Origin: Methanomassiliicoccales archaeon
Lineage (GTDB): Archaea; Thermoplasmatota; Thermoplasmata; SG8-5; JAGLSY01
Length of the DNA stretch: 36,983 nucleotides
Reading direction: 5' to 3'
NCBI GenBank assembly: GCA_030672365.1
Contig: DAOVGM010000055.1
Location: forward strand, 1-36,983
Positions 8,242-17,458 of this stretch are shown here, piece after piece (the stretch's first letter is position 1; every line of letters starts with the position of its first letter). The position numbers were made by a program, and so were the translations under genes. The notes beneath the pieces are model-generated. The model did not search any database. It had not been told where the DNA came from and saw only the letters and a program-made list of their open reading frames with translations.

Positions 8242-8622
8242 ATGGGACTGATGCAATTTCTAAAAGAGAAAAAATTCGATTTGAGCCTCTTCTTGGCTAT
8301 ATCCGGAGGCTTTTTATCCTTTCTTTCTGTCCTGGCCATACTCGCAGAGGACGTGGGCACGGGATTCAGCAACACCATCTCCGATATTTTTGGTGAATGG
8401 ACATATTGGATATTCATCTTAGGAGCGGCAGCTTTCATCGTCGGAATTTTCTATCTCTTTGACTATATTCGAAAAGTAAGAGAAATCAGAAAATTGCTGG
8501 CCGAGCCAGGCAAATCAAAATTCATCCAAAACCAGGACAGGATTGAAGAACTGGCCTGGCGTCTTGGCACGAAGTTCGAAGTGGGTGTTGTCGAGAAAAA
8601 GAAGGAATTGAAAATCCGATGA
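8242..8622 (+). CDS. Small two-TM membrane protein, unknown function
   Basis: ATG 8242 preceded by cagggaga and an upstream TTTTATATTC TATA box; two hydrophobic segments then a charged tail. Confidence 0.7.
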   Translation: MGLMQFLKEKKFDLSLFLAISGGFLSFLSVLAILAEDVGTGFSNTISDIFGEWTYWIFILGAAAFIVGIFYLFDYIRKVREIRKLLAEPGKSKFIQNQDRIEELAWRLGTKFEVGVVEKKKELKIR

Positions 8623-8720
8623 TTAACTTTCACTCATGCTGGCAGTGATGGGGAGCCAATGCGTGCGTCAAATTATTGCAATTTTGCACAGGAAACAGAC
8701 CCTTCGGAACAATTACGTCT

Positions 8721-8752
8721 CGGCGCTCGGCACATCCTATCGCCGAGCGCCG
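8721..8752. terminator. 11-bp perfect GC-rich hairpin (terminator or origin-associated structure)
   Basis: CGGCGCTCGGC-ACATCCTATC-GCCGAGCGCCG. Confidence 0.5.
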
Positions 8753-8885
8753 CACAACGTTTTGTCAGTGATTTCACCACCGAAAAAATTCCATATTTTA
8801 TTTATAGCCAGTAATTTGAATATTAAATATAACAAAGTATATTAAGAAGCCGGTCAATCAGGTCTTAGCTCATTTGTGTGTTAGC

Positions 8886-8909
8886 GGTTTCCAATGGAAA
8901 TAAAGGGGT
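8886..8909 (+). promoter_or_regulatory. Origin recognition box (ORB/mini-ORB)-like site upstream of orc1/cdc6
   Basis: GGTTTCCAATGGAAATAAAGGGGT: TCCAnnGGAAA core followed by a G-string; AT-rich tract at 8792-8845. Confidence 0.65.
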
Positions 8910-8938
8910 ACCGGAGCCACTGTAGGGGGAGCTGAATC

Positions 8939-10183
8939 GTGACGACTAGCGTATTCGATAAGTACATGGATGCACCTAGCATATTCAAGAGAGACCGCGA
9001 TGTTCTCAGACCGTCCTACATTCCCGACAAGTTACTTCACCGCGACGAGCAGATCAACCAGATAGCCAGCATTCTCGCTACTGCACTCAAAGGCGAGCGC
9101 CCGTCCAACATCTTGATTTTCGGTAAGACCGGCACCGGCAAGACAGCCACAGCCAAATACTTGGGCAAGGAAATTACAAAAGTCTTGAAGGCCGGATCTG
9201 CATTTCAGGAAGTCGTTTACGTTTACATCAACTGCGAGGTTGTGGACACCCAGTACGGTGTTTTACAGAATATCGGCAACCGATTCATAGACAATTTCAA
9301 CGAGCGAATTCCGCCGACGGGATGGTCGACGGAGCGTGTTTACAACATTCTCTGGAAGAAAATGGATACGTCACCCAAGGTTGTGATTGTTGTGCTGGAC
9401 GAGGTCGATAAATTTGTCTACAAAAGCGGAGACGACATGCTCTACCACCTCACAAAGATCAATGACGACTTCGAAAATGCCAAAATTAGTCTTATCGGGA
9501 TTTCCAACGACATGAAGTTCACAGAGCTGCTGGACCCGAGGGTGAGAAGCAGGCTCAGCGACGAGAAAATCGTGTTCCCACCCTACGATGCCGGCCAACT
9601 GAAAGACATCCTGAAACAGAGGGCGGAACTGGCCTTCGACAACGGGATTTTAGCTGATGAGGTGATATCGCTCTGCGCTGCTGTCGAGGCCCACGAGCAG
9701 GGAGATGCCAGACGCGCCCTTGACCTCCTGAGGGTCGCAGCGGAAATCGCGGAGCGAAATCGCGACCAGGAAGTGACCGAGCAGCACGTCTACAAAGCCA
9801 AGAACAAGATAGAACTGGATTGCGTGATCGAGGCGGTCCGCACCTTACCAGTCCAGTCGAAGCTCATACTTCTGGGGATTCTGATGAACGAGGAGGCCGG
9901 CCAGATTAAATTGACGACCGGCGATGTTTACTCAACTTACAGGATTCTATGCAGGAAGACTGGCCTGAGCATGGTATCGCAGCGGCGCGTCACGGACCTC
10001 ATTTCCGAGTTGGACATGATGGGAATCGTCAGCGCGAGGGTGAAGTCGTTCGGAAGGGGCGGCAGGACGAAGGAAATCATGGCCAGCGTGCCATTGATGG
10101 AGACAAAACGCGTCATTCTGAAAGATTCGATGCTCGAGCCCCTTAATGAGTTCAAAATCAACAAACAGATGACCTTATTATGA
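8939..10183 (+). CDS. cdc6: Orc1/Cdc6 family replication initiator
   Basis: NILIFGKTGTGKTATAKYLGKEI, VVIVVLDEVDKFV, ISNDMKFTELLDPRVRSRL, C-terminal winged-helix region. Confidence 0.96.
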   Translation: MTTSVFDKYMDAPSIFKRDRDVLRPSYIPDKLLHRDEQINQIASILATALKGERPSNILIFGKTGTGKTATAKYLGKEITKVLKAGSAFQEVVYVYINCEVVDTQYGVLQNIGNRFIDNFNERIPPTGWSTERVYNILWKKMDTSPKVVIVVLDEVDKFVYKSGDDMLYHLTKINDDFENAKISLIGISNDMKFTELLDPRVRSRLSDEKIVFPPYDAGQLKDILKQRAELAFDNGILADEVISLCAAVEAHEQGDARRALDLLRVAAEIAERNRDQEVTEQHVYKAKNKIELDCVIEAVRTLPVQSKLILLGILMNEEAGQIKLTTGDVYSTYRILCRKTGLSMVSQRRVTDLISELDMMGIVSARVKSFGRGGRTKEIMASVPLMETKRVILKDSMLEPLNEFKINKQMTLL

Positions 10184-11278
10184 TTATCTGATTGCTCCGC
10201 CACAACTTGGACATTTGCTAAGGGTGCTTTCCACCAGGACATCACAATAGGGGCACGGAACCTTTACGATTTCTTTGATGACAATGATTTTTTCCGAACT
10301 GACTTTTTCAGGCAAAAGTCCGATATCTCCAGCGTGATTCCGCAACCTCTCGGCAATCTCATCCAGCGAGGTGGGCGGGGATGCCACGCCAGCTCGTTCA
10401 CTCAACGCATCCCCTTCTTCTCTCTTCATCTCCTTCCCCTTCCTATCCCTCAATCTCGGAAGTCCGAGATCGAGGAAAAGCGGAACTCCTACCAGGATAA
10501 TTATCGTGACGATGAGCAGCATCCAGCTGTTTGCCGGAACGTTCAACGGGAGGTCGTTCGTGAACAGCAATTTGATGAGACCGAACCAGGGAAGCTCACC
10601 GGTTGCCTTTCCGACAATCCAGTCCATTTTAATAAGCATTATCGTACCAGAACTCTGGTCATAAATGTGATTGTTATCTCCCATGGTGACAAAACCATCG
10701 TGGGGCTCAACACCCGCAGCGGCGAAGCCACCCATAATTTTATCCAGATGGATTGTGACATCTCGGTTTTGATGGCCATAATTCTCGAGAAGGAAGGTAT
10801 TTTCCGCAGGATCCCACGGATTTCGATTAACCCACTCAAAGACAGGAACATCGAATGTATAATTTTGATAATCGATTTGCCCATCAGATAGATTTTGAAC
10901 ACCATCGTCGTTAATCTCGAGCCAGATCACAGCTCTGTGAATTATCGGTGTCCTGTTCGTGTCGCCGTTTGGACGATAGACGATTACATTTCCAAAGCCA
11001 CTATAAGTTCGAAAAGTATGCTCTTCACCCTCCATGTATGTCAAAATGTCAGAACGTTCTTTAACCCCCCTCACCAAAACCATGTCTCCGGTGTCTATGA
11101 CACCAATGTGGCTGTTCGGGCCGTGCATCATGCTTCCGGATTCCACAACAACCATCGGCGGCCAGACTCGGCAATATGCAAGCAATATCAGCATGACGAC
11201 GATGACCACGATAAACGCTATGAACAGGTCTCGCCCGATGTTGAACAGGGTGTTTTTCATCTTGGCTTTGTCCATCAA
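10184..11278 (-). CDS. Signal peptidase I (S26B type) with C-terminal zinc ribbon
   Basis: VVVESGSMMHG...VIDTGDMVLVRGV, GDNNHIYDQ; C-terminal CPYCDVLVESTLSKCPSCGG. Confidence 0.85.
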   Translation of the reverse strand: MMDKAKMKNTLFNIGRDLFIAFIVVIVVMLILLAYCRVWPPMVVVESGSMMHGPNSHIGVIDTGDMVLVRGVKERSDILTYMEGEEHTFRTYSGFGNVIVYRPNGDTNRTPIIHRAVIWLEINDDGVQNLSDGQIDYQNYTFDVPVFEWVNRNPWDPAENTFLLENYGHQNRDVTIHLDKIMGGFAAAGVEPHDGFVTMGDNNHIYDQSSGTIMLIKMDWIVGKATGELPWFGLIKLLFTNDLPLNVPANSWMLLIVTIIILVGVPLFLDLGLPRLRDRKGKEMKREEGDALSERAGVASPPTSLDEIAERLRNHAGDIGLLPEKVSSEKIIVIKEIVKVPCPYCDVLVESTLSKCPSCGGAIR

Positions 11279-11646
11279 GTGCCTCGCATAGCCTCGGCTT
11301 ATTTAAAAATTCGCCTGTCAGATTCATGTACAAAACTATCATGCCCCATTCTCTCACCAACACGGCTCTCCGGCCACCTGCCCCTAACCTCCCATTCAGG
11401 CAGTCGCCACCCCCCGGTCACCACCACACGCCCACTCCCGCCCACAACACCGTCCCCGTCCTCCGCCCTTTCAACCCCCTATCCAATTTGTTCATCCCAC
11501 CCGCCCCCCAAAGCGCCCTCCCGTTTTCCCACCGCCTAGCCAGTCGTTGTGCCCCCCCAATCAAAACAGGCACGTTCCCACCCCACATCTCGCGTTTCTC
11601 CAAAACCCAAATAAACGATGATTGCTTCATCGTCCGTGGTGAACCT

Positions 11647-12096
11647 TTGAGCCGCCCGAGTATTGACGAATATTTCATGAAGATGGCACATCTGGCCTCC
11701 GAAAGGTCGACCTGCATGCGGAGGCAGGTCGGAGCAGCTGTGGTCAAAGACAAAAGGGTATTGACCACCGGCTACAACGGAGCACCCAAGGGAATCCGGC
11801 ATTGCGAGGAGATCGGGTGTCTCAGGGAACAAATGCAGGTTCCCAGCGGCCAGCGGCACGAACTGTGTCGCGGCGTTCATGCCGAGCAGAACGCAATCAT
11901 TCAGGCCGCGGTTTTCGGGGTGAGTGTCAAGGACGGGACGATGTACGTCACCAACCACCCATGCTCTGTCTGTGCCAAGATAATAATCAACGCCGGCATC
12001 AGGGAAGTCGTGTTCGAGGGAGACTACGAGGACGACCTGGCCGTCGAGATTTTTGAGGAGGCCAGCATAAAGACTCGCAAATTTAAATCACATTAA
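11647..12096 (+). CDS. dCMP deaminase/cytidine deaminase family (ComEB-like)
   Basis: RPSIDEYFMKMAHLASERSTCMRRQVGAAVVKDKRVLTTGYNGAPKGIRHC, HAEQNAI, HPCSVCAKIIINAGI; TTG start inferred, upstream part of the ORF is non-coding. Confidence 0.9.
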   Translation: MSRPSIDEYFMKMAHLASERSTCMRRQVGAAVVKDKRVLTTGYNGAPKGIRHCEEIGCLREQMQVPSGQRHELCRGVHAEQNAIIQAAVFGVSVKDGTMYVTNHPCSVCAKIIINAGIREVVFEGDYEDDLAVEIFEEASIKTRKFKSH

Positions 12097-12126
12097 TTAT
12101 AACCATTTTTTACAATCATTCCCCAC

Positions 12127-12135
12127 TTTTATATA
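12127..12135 (+). promoter_or_regulatory. TATA box of the hydrogenase operon
   Basis: TTTTATATA upstream of ATG 12183; Shine-Dalgarno-like GAGGAGG at 12165. Confidence 0.55.
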
Positions 12136-12182
12136 CACTAAGTTATATTGCCCCCTCGCCCATTGAGGAGGCTTGATGTTAC

Positions 12183-12437
12183 ATGGATCTAATGTCCTTG
12201 ATAAATCTCGTTTTGTTAATTTCGATGGTGATATTGATATTCTTCGCCATCGAGATGGGTGACCTTATACAGGCATCGATACTTCTGGGAGCCGGTAGTG
12301 CCCTTTTGGCGTGCGTTTTCTTCATCGCCGGCGCTCCGTTCGCGGCTGTCTTCGAGCTTGTAGTCGGCGCAGGATTGATTACCGTTCTGTTCATTTCCAC
12401 GGTCAGCCTGACGAAGAGCGGAGGTGATGCGGAATGA
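12183..12437 (+). CDS. MbhD/NuoJ N-half-like membrane subunit
   Basis: Three TM helices; FELVVGAGLITVLFISTVSL resembles MbhD/NuoJ; first gene of the operon. Confidence 0.65.
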   Translation: MDLMSLINLVLLISMVILIFFAIEMGDLIQASILLGAGSALLACVFFIAGAPFAAVFELVVGAGLITVLFISTVSLTKSGGDAE

Positions 12438-12673
12438 GCCCGTCCAGTAAGATGACAACAGCGGCTGCCGCAACCATCTTGCTGCTCGCCGTCTTGGTCG
12501 GCTTCGCCTTCACGATGTCGAACGAGGCGGTCGTGCTGGAAGATACCGGTGTACCTGTAGAAAATCAGCTTTGGGAGGCCAGAACGCTTGACCTGCTAAT
12601 CCTGTCAGTCATGATGTTCAGCGCTGTAATCGGAGTGCTGGCCCTTGTTGGAGGTGAGTTCCGATGGAATTAG
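12434..12673 (+). CDS. MbhE/NuoJ C-half-like membrane subunit
   Basis: Two TM helices; LWEARTLDLLILSVMMFSAVIGVLALVGG resembles MbhE; overlaps both neighbours by a few nt. Confidence 0.6.
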   Translation: MSPSSKMTTAAAATILLLAVLVGFAFTMSNEAVVLEDTGVPVENQLWEARTLDLLILSVMMFSAVIGVLALVGGEFRWN

Positions 12674-12960
12674 AAATGATCCAGATGAACCTATTCTTCG
12701 CCGCCATTCTCCTGTTCTTCGGCCTATACGCCATTATGAGGAAGCCGAATCTGATTAAAATTATCATAGGTTTGGAGATAATGGCCAAAGCCGCACTTCT
12801 AAGTTTTATCGGAAGCGGCGGCGCGAGCATCCAGTCTGTCGTTATCATCGTCATCGCAATTGACGCAATCGTGGCTGCGATTGCGTTGTCCATAGTGGTT
12901 AACGTCTGGAAACAGAACAAAACGCTGGACGTCGGTAAAATAACGAGATTGAGGGGGTGA
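12664..12960 (+). CDS. NuoK/MnhC-like subunit
   Basis: IIIGLEIMAKAALLSFIG and VVIIVIAIDAIVAAIALSIVV match the NuoK fold. Confidence 0.85.
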   Translation: MELEMIQMNLFFAAILLFFGLYAIMRKPNLIKIIIGLEIMAKAALLSFIGSGGASIQSVVIIVIAIDAIVAAIALSIVVNVWKQNKTLDVGKITRLRG

Positions 12961-12964
12961 AATC

Positions 12965-14743
12965 ATGATTCTGGAAAATTCATTGTTGGTTTTACTCATC
13001 ATCGTTCTGCCTTTCATCGCCACGGCACTTATACCGGCACTCAGGAGGTTCGGCGACAAAGCAATTGCCGGAATCGCGGTAGTTGCCGCGTTTCTCCTTG
13101 CCGCCTTCGTCTTCATGTTGGTCCCCGAGATATTCTTCGGGGCGACGAACGCAATCACACAATCCTATGATTGGATACCCTCCGCGGGCATCATATTCAG
13201 CGTATATATCGACCCGCTGGCCATGCTCATGGCGCTCATCGCCACCGGCATCGGCGCTTTGACAGTTCTGTATTCAGTCAAGTACATGGAGGGCAAGAAA
13301 GGCCTGGCCAGGTACTACTCGCTGGTCATACTCTTCATCGGCTCGATGGTGTGTTTGGTTTTCACCGACAACCTCCTGGTTCTCTACATTTTCTGGGAAA
13401 TCATCGGCCTGTGCTCATACGCGCTCATCGGTTTCTACAACACAGACCCGAAGGCTGCCAGAGCAGGAATCAAGGCATTCGTGATGACACGGGTAGGCGA
13501 CGTCGGCCTGTTGCTCGGTATATTCCTGTTGTATGCAGGCACCGGCACGTTCTCGATTTCAGACATGGTCTCGGGAGCGGTTACAGTTCCGGCCACGCAC
13601 CTTTCACTTGCCGCATTCTTGTTCATTCTTGGTGCTATGGGCAAGTCCGCCCAGGTACCGCTGCACACATGGTTGCCCGACGCGATGGAGGCGCCCACAA
13701 CGGTCAGCTCCCTAATCCACGCCGCAACGCTGGTGAACGCCGGCATTTACATACTGGCCAGGATGTCCCCGCTCTTCATAGGGGTCGAGGGGTGGACAAC
13801 CGCACTTCTGTTGATAGGAGGCATAACGGCACTTCTAGCGGCAATCATGGTGCTCGTCGAGCCGGACCTGAAACGGGTGCTGGCCTACTCTACAATAAGC
13901 CAGCTCGGTTACATGGTCTTCGCACTCGGCATAGGTGTCGGAGGGGTGTTTGCAGCTTCGTATCATCTGATGAGCCACGCGATTTTCAAAGGCCTATTGT
14001 TCCTTTGCGCCGGCGCGATCATTCACGCCGTCGGAACACGCAACATGTACTCCATGGGCGGCCTGAAGAAGGAGATGAAGGTGACACATTTCGCGATGCT
14101 CTTCGGAACACTGGCTCTCGCCGGGCTGGTGCCGTTCAGCGGCTTCTGGTCCAAGGACCTGATATTCGCCGGCGCTTATGGCGCCGAACTTTGGATCCCA
14201 CTGGCATTCATGGTGTTCATCGCGATTTTGACGGTAGCTTACTCGCTCAGGATGTACTACCTGGTGTTCCACGGAAAGTCCAAGAGGGCCGAGCCGGCGC
14301 ACAAAACGCCGGCCGCGATGGCCATACCTTTGGTTTTACTGGCCATCGGTGCGATAGCATCCTGGGCACTCATCGGAATATTCAGCGAGGCATTCTACGA
14401 CTTCGGGTTCGCCGATGCGCATGCCTACACGATATTCTCGTTCATCGAGCACACCTTCACGAGCCTGGCCGTCGTATTCTCATTCATCGCGCTCGGCCTC
14501 GGAGTTATGTTCTTCCTTGGCAGAAAAGATGCTTACAGGAACAAGCCAGTGCGCTCGATCCTGAAAGCAGCGGGCGCCGGATTCGGCTTCGACAGGTTCT
14601 ACGACGGCATCGTGATAGGCCTGAAGGAATTCGGATTGAGGTTGAGAAAGACGCAAACCGGAGACGCCAACATAAATTCTGTCGGCATCGTCGCAGCACT
14701 TCTTTTGATACTAATTTTCATATTCTTCTGGGGGGTGTTCTGA
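12965..14743 (+). CDS. NuoL-like proton/ion-translocating subunit
   Basis: YFSLVILFIGSMVCLVF-type segment, WEIIGLCSYALIGF, PLHTWLPDAMEAPTTVSSLIHAATLVNAGIYIL, long C-terminal helix. Confidence 0.93.
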   Translation: MILENSLLVLLIIVLPFIATALIPALRRFGDKAIAGIAVVAAFLLAAFVFMLVPEIFFGATNAITQSYDWIPSAGIIFSVYIDPLAMLMALIATGIGALTVLYSVKYMEGKKGLARYYSLVILFIGSMVCLVFTDNLLVLYIFWEIIGLCSYALIGFYNTDPKAARAGIKAFVMTRVGDVGLLLGIFLLYAGTGTFSISDMVSGAVTVPATHLSLAAFLFILGAMGKSAQVPLHTWLPDAMEAPTTVSSLIHAATLVNAGIYILARMSPLFIGVEGWTTALLLIGGITALLAAIMVLVEPDLKRVLAYSTISQLGYMVFALGIGVGGVFAASYHLMSHAIFKGLLFLCAGAIIHAVGTRNMYSMGGLKKEMKVTHFAMLFGTLALAGLVPFSGFWSKDLIFAGAYGAELWIPLAFMVFIAILTVAYSLRMYYLVFHGKSKRAEPAHKTPAAMAIPLVLLAIGAIASWALIGIFSEAFYDFGFADAHAYTIFSFIEHTFTSLAVVFSFIALGLGVMFFLGRKDAYRNKPVRSILKAAGAGFGFDRFYDGIVIGLKEFGLRLRKTQTGDANINSVGIVAALLLILIFIFFWGVF

Positions 14744-16219
14744 GTGATGGCAATATTACCAATACTGCTGCTCATAATCGGAGCATACCTGGCCTTCATG
14801 GCCGGCAGGCTCAAGCCGGCTAACAAGATGGCCGCGGGAGCAGTCGCGTCGGCATTCGCACTCCTGAGCTTCATAGTCACATTACTGTTGGCTATGCGGG
14901 TGTGGGACGGTGAACTTATATCCTGCACGATAGGCGGCACAATAATCGTCGCCGACGCCCTCGGAATCATGCTGGCCCTTATCGCGACGGCCATGGTAAC
15001 GCTCATTTCGGTCTACTCGATGAGCTACATGAAGCACGACACGAGGCTGGAGAGTTACTATTCACTCTTGCTTCTCATGGTCGCCGGCATACTCGGGATC
15101 GGGTTCGCCAGCGACTTGTTCCTGATGTTCGTGTTCTTCGAGCTGATGGCTGTTTCCTCCTACGCTCTGGTCACGTTCAGAAAGCACAGGAAGGACGCGG
15201 TCGAGGCAGGCATGAAATACGTAATTCTGAGCGCTGCCGGCTCTGCAATCGCACTCTTCGGAATCTCGCTGATGTACGGCCAGACAGGCTCGCTCGAGAT
15301 AGCCACAGTGGCGAACGGCCTCAGGGACAACATGGTCTCGCTCATAGGCGTGGTTATGGTCATTATCGGTTTCGGTGTGAAGGCAGCTATCGTACCATTA
15401 CACACCTGGCTGCCGGACGCACACTCGGCAGCACCGTCGGGAATAAGCGCCATGCTGTCCGGAATAGTGATACAGGCAGGCTTCATAGCACTCTTCAAGG
15501 CATTACTGGCCTTCACCGAGACCAACATATCGGTGGGCAACCTTTTGGTCGGCCTGGCACTCGTTACGATGACTGTCGGCAACCTGCTGGCTTTCGTGCA
15601 GATTTCTGTCAAACGCGCTGACCTGAAGAGGGTGCTGGCCTACTCAAGCATCGCGCAGATGGGCTACATCATTCTCGGCATCGGCTTATGGATGGAATAC
15701 AACACGGAAATCGGCTTGCAAGGCGGTCTGTTCCACATAATGACACACGCCTTCATGAAGGGGCTGGCCTTTTTGTGCGCCGGCCTCATCATCTACAGGC
15801 TGGGGACAAGGGAATTGAAGAAGATGAGAGGTATCGGGCACCTGATGCCCGTGACCGCATTCTGCTTCACGATTGCGGCGCTGTCTCTTGCGGGCCTCCC
15901 CCCGTTAAGCGGTTTCATGAGCGAATGGATGATATTCCGAGCAGGCATCGACGCCTGCAGCATAATCGGCTTCTGGGGAATACTCATAACCTTCATCGCG
16001 GTGCTGAATTCCATAATCTCGATGGGCTACTACCTGCCAATCATCAGGACGTTCTTCCTCAAGCCGAACCGGAAGTTCGTGGGAGTCAAGGAAACGCCGA
16101 AGCTCATGATGATTCCGATAATAGTCATGACCGCGATAACCATAACTCTGGGTGTCTGGCCAGAGCTGGGCCTGAAGGCTATTGCACCGGTTGTGACAGC
16201 CCTGTTAGGAGGTGTCTGA
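14744..16219 (+). CDS. NuoN/NuoM-like antiporter-type subunit
   Basis: ELMAVSSYALVTF, PLHTWLPDAHSAAPSGISAMLSGIVIQAGF, LKRVLAYSSIAQMGYI. Confidence 0.92.
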   Translation: MMAILPILLLIIGAYLAFMAGRLKPANKMAAGAVASAFALLSFIVTLLLAMRVWDGELISCTIGGTIIVADALGIMLALIATAMVTLISVYSMSYMKHDTRLESYYSLLLLMVAGILGIGFASDLFLMFVFFELMAVSSYALVTFRKHRKDAVEAGMKYVILSAAGSAIALFGISLMYGQTGSLEIATVANGLRDNMVSLIGVVMVIIGFGVKAAIVPLHTWLPDAHSAAPSGISAMLSGIVIQAGFIALFKALLAFTETNISVGNLLVGLALVTMTVGNLLAFVQISVKRADLKRVLAYSSIAQMGYIILGIGLWMEYNTEIGLQGGLFHIMTHAFMKGLAFLCAGLIIYRLGTRELKKMRGIGHLMPVTAFCFTIAALSLAGLPPLSGFMSEWMIFRAGIDACSIIGFWGILITFIAVLNSIISMGYYLPIIRTFFLKPNRKFVGVKETPKLMMIPIIVMTAITITLGVWPELGLKAIAPVVTALLGGV

Positions 16220-16574
16220 AATGGATTGGCAACTGTTATTCACACCGTTGTTTGTCTTCCTGGTATTCCTCTTCGTGAGTGCATCAATCTACTGGTTCGG
16301 AGGGAAGCTGGCCCTGAAAGGGGGCCCACAATCGGACCACAAACTGAGCACATATGCCTGCGGTGAAGAAGTTGAAGGCGGGAAGTTCCAGCAATCCTTT
16401 ACGCTGTTTCACGTAGCCTTCATCTTCACGATATTCCACATAGCGGCGTTGATAATAGTGACGATGTCGAATCTGGCCGAACCGGAAAACTACCTTTACG
16501 GGCTGTTGTTCGTCGGGGGCCTGGTAATCGCCGCGGCGGCGCTCATAACCTCAGGAGGTGTCAAACATGCTTGA
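16212..16574 (+). CDS. NuoA-like subunit
   Basis: 120 aa, 3 TM; STYACGEEVEGGKFQQSFTLFHVAFIFTIFHIAALI resembles NuoA Y-E-C/G-E region. Confidence 0.75.
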   Translation: MSEMDWQLLFTPLFVFLVFLFVSASIYWFGGKLALKGGPQSDHKLSTYACGEEVEGGKFQQSFTLFHVAFIFTIFHIAALIIVTMSNLAEPENYLYGLLFVGGLVIAAAALITSGGVKHA

Positions 16575-16998
16575 GAAACTCGTGACCTGGTCAAGGGTAA
16601 AATCGCCCTGGGTCCTGCACATGAACACCGGCAGCTGCAACGGCTGCGACATCGAGATCATAGCGGCACTCATGCCGAGATTTGACGCGGAGCGCTTCGG
16701 CGTCCTGCTCAAAGCAACCCCGAGACACGCGGACGTTCTTCTGTGTACTGGTGCCGTATCAGGGCAAATGAAGGATCGGTTAATCAAGATATACGAACAG
16801 ATGCCTGAGCCCAAGTTTGTAGTGACCATTGGCGAGTGCGCTATCAGCGGGGCAGGTTTCGACGGTGCATACAACGTGGAAGGAGGCATTGACAAGGTGA
16901 TTCCGGTCAACGCTCACATACCCGGCTGTCCGCCCAAACCGGAGGCAATACTGGACGGCGTGGTAAAACTTCTTACCGCCATTAAAGGAGGTGACTGA
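16567..16998 (+). CDS. [NiFe] hydrogenase small subunit / NuoB-like
   Basis: MNTGSCNGCDIEIIAAL, LLCTGAVS, GECAISGAGF, PGCPPKPEAIL. Confidence 0.92.
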   Translation: MLEKLVTWSRVKSPWVLHMNTGSCNGCDIEIIAALMPRFDAERFGVLLKATPRHADVLLCTGAVSGQMKDRLIKIYEQMPEPKFVVTIGECAISGAGFDGAYNVEGGIDKVIPVNAHIPGCPPKPEAILDGVVKLLTAIKGGD

Positions 16999-17458
16999 GA
17001 TGGTTGAGGAACAACTGGTCGAGCAATTAACGAACAGTCTGAGAGGACTTCAGCAAGGAATCGAGGCGAAGATGCCCCGGCGCGTTTATGTGGACATCCC
17101 GAGAGAATCTCTACTGGATGTCGCCAAGATACTGAAGGACGACTTCGACGGATATCACATCTCGACGATAACGGCCATCGACGCCGGCGAGAATTTCGAA
17201 CTACTGTATCACATAATTGTCGGTGCAGCCTGCGTGACTCTCAGGACCAAGGTGCCGAGGAACAACCCCACCATCGAGACACTGACACCAGTACTGCCCG
17301 GCGCCGTTCTTTTCGAGAGGGAGGCCCACGACATCATGGGCATCATATTCAAAGGACACCCGGACATGAGGGTTCTGTTGCTTCCCGACAGTTGGGGCAA
17401 CAAAGGCCATCCGCTCCGCAAGGACTGGGTCGACCCCAGGAAAGGAGGTGGTCAGTGA
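16991..17458 (+). CDS. NuoC-like 30-kDa subunit
   Basis: FELLYHIIVGAACVTLRTKVPRNNPTIETLTPVLPGAVLFEREAHDIMGIIFKGHPDMRVLLLPDSW. Confidence 0.92.
   Translation: MTEMVEEQLVEQLTNSLRGLQQGIEAKMPRRVYVDIPRESLLDVAKILKDDFDGYHISTITAIDAGENFELLYHIIVGAACVTLRTKVPRNNPTIETLTPVLPGAVLFEREAHDIMGIIFKGHPDMRVLLLPDSWGNKGHPLRKDWVDPRKGGGQ

Noticed and set aside
13171-14823. 550-aa + strand ORF overlapping the NuoL gene
   Set aside because: Out-of-frame shadow of a clear NuoL; Arg/His-rich composition with no recognisable domain.
15688-16278. 196-aa + ORF overlapping the NuoN-like gene
   Set aside because: Out-of-frame within a strong coding region; no domain signal.
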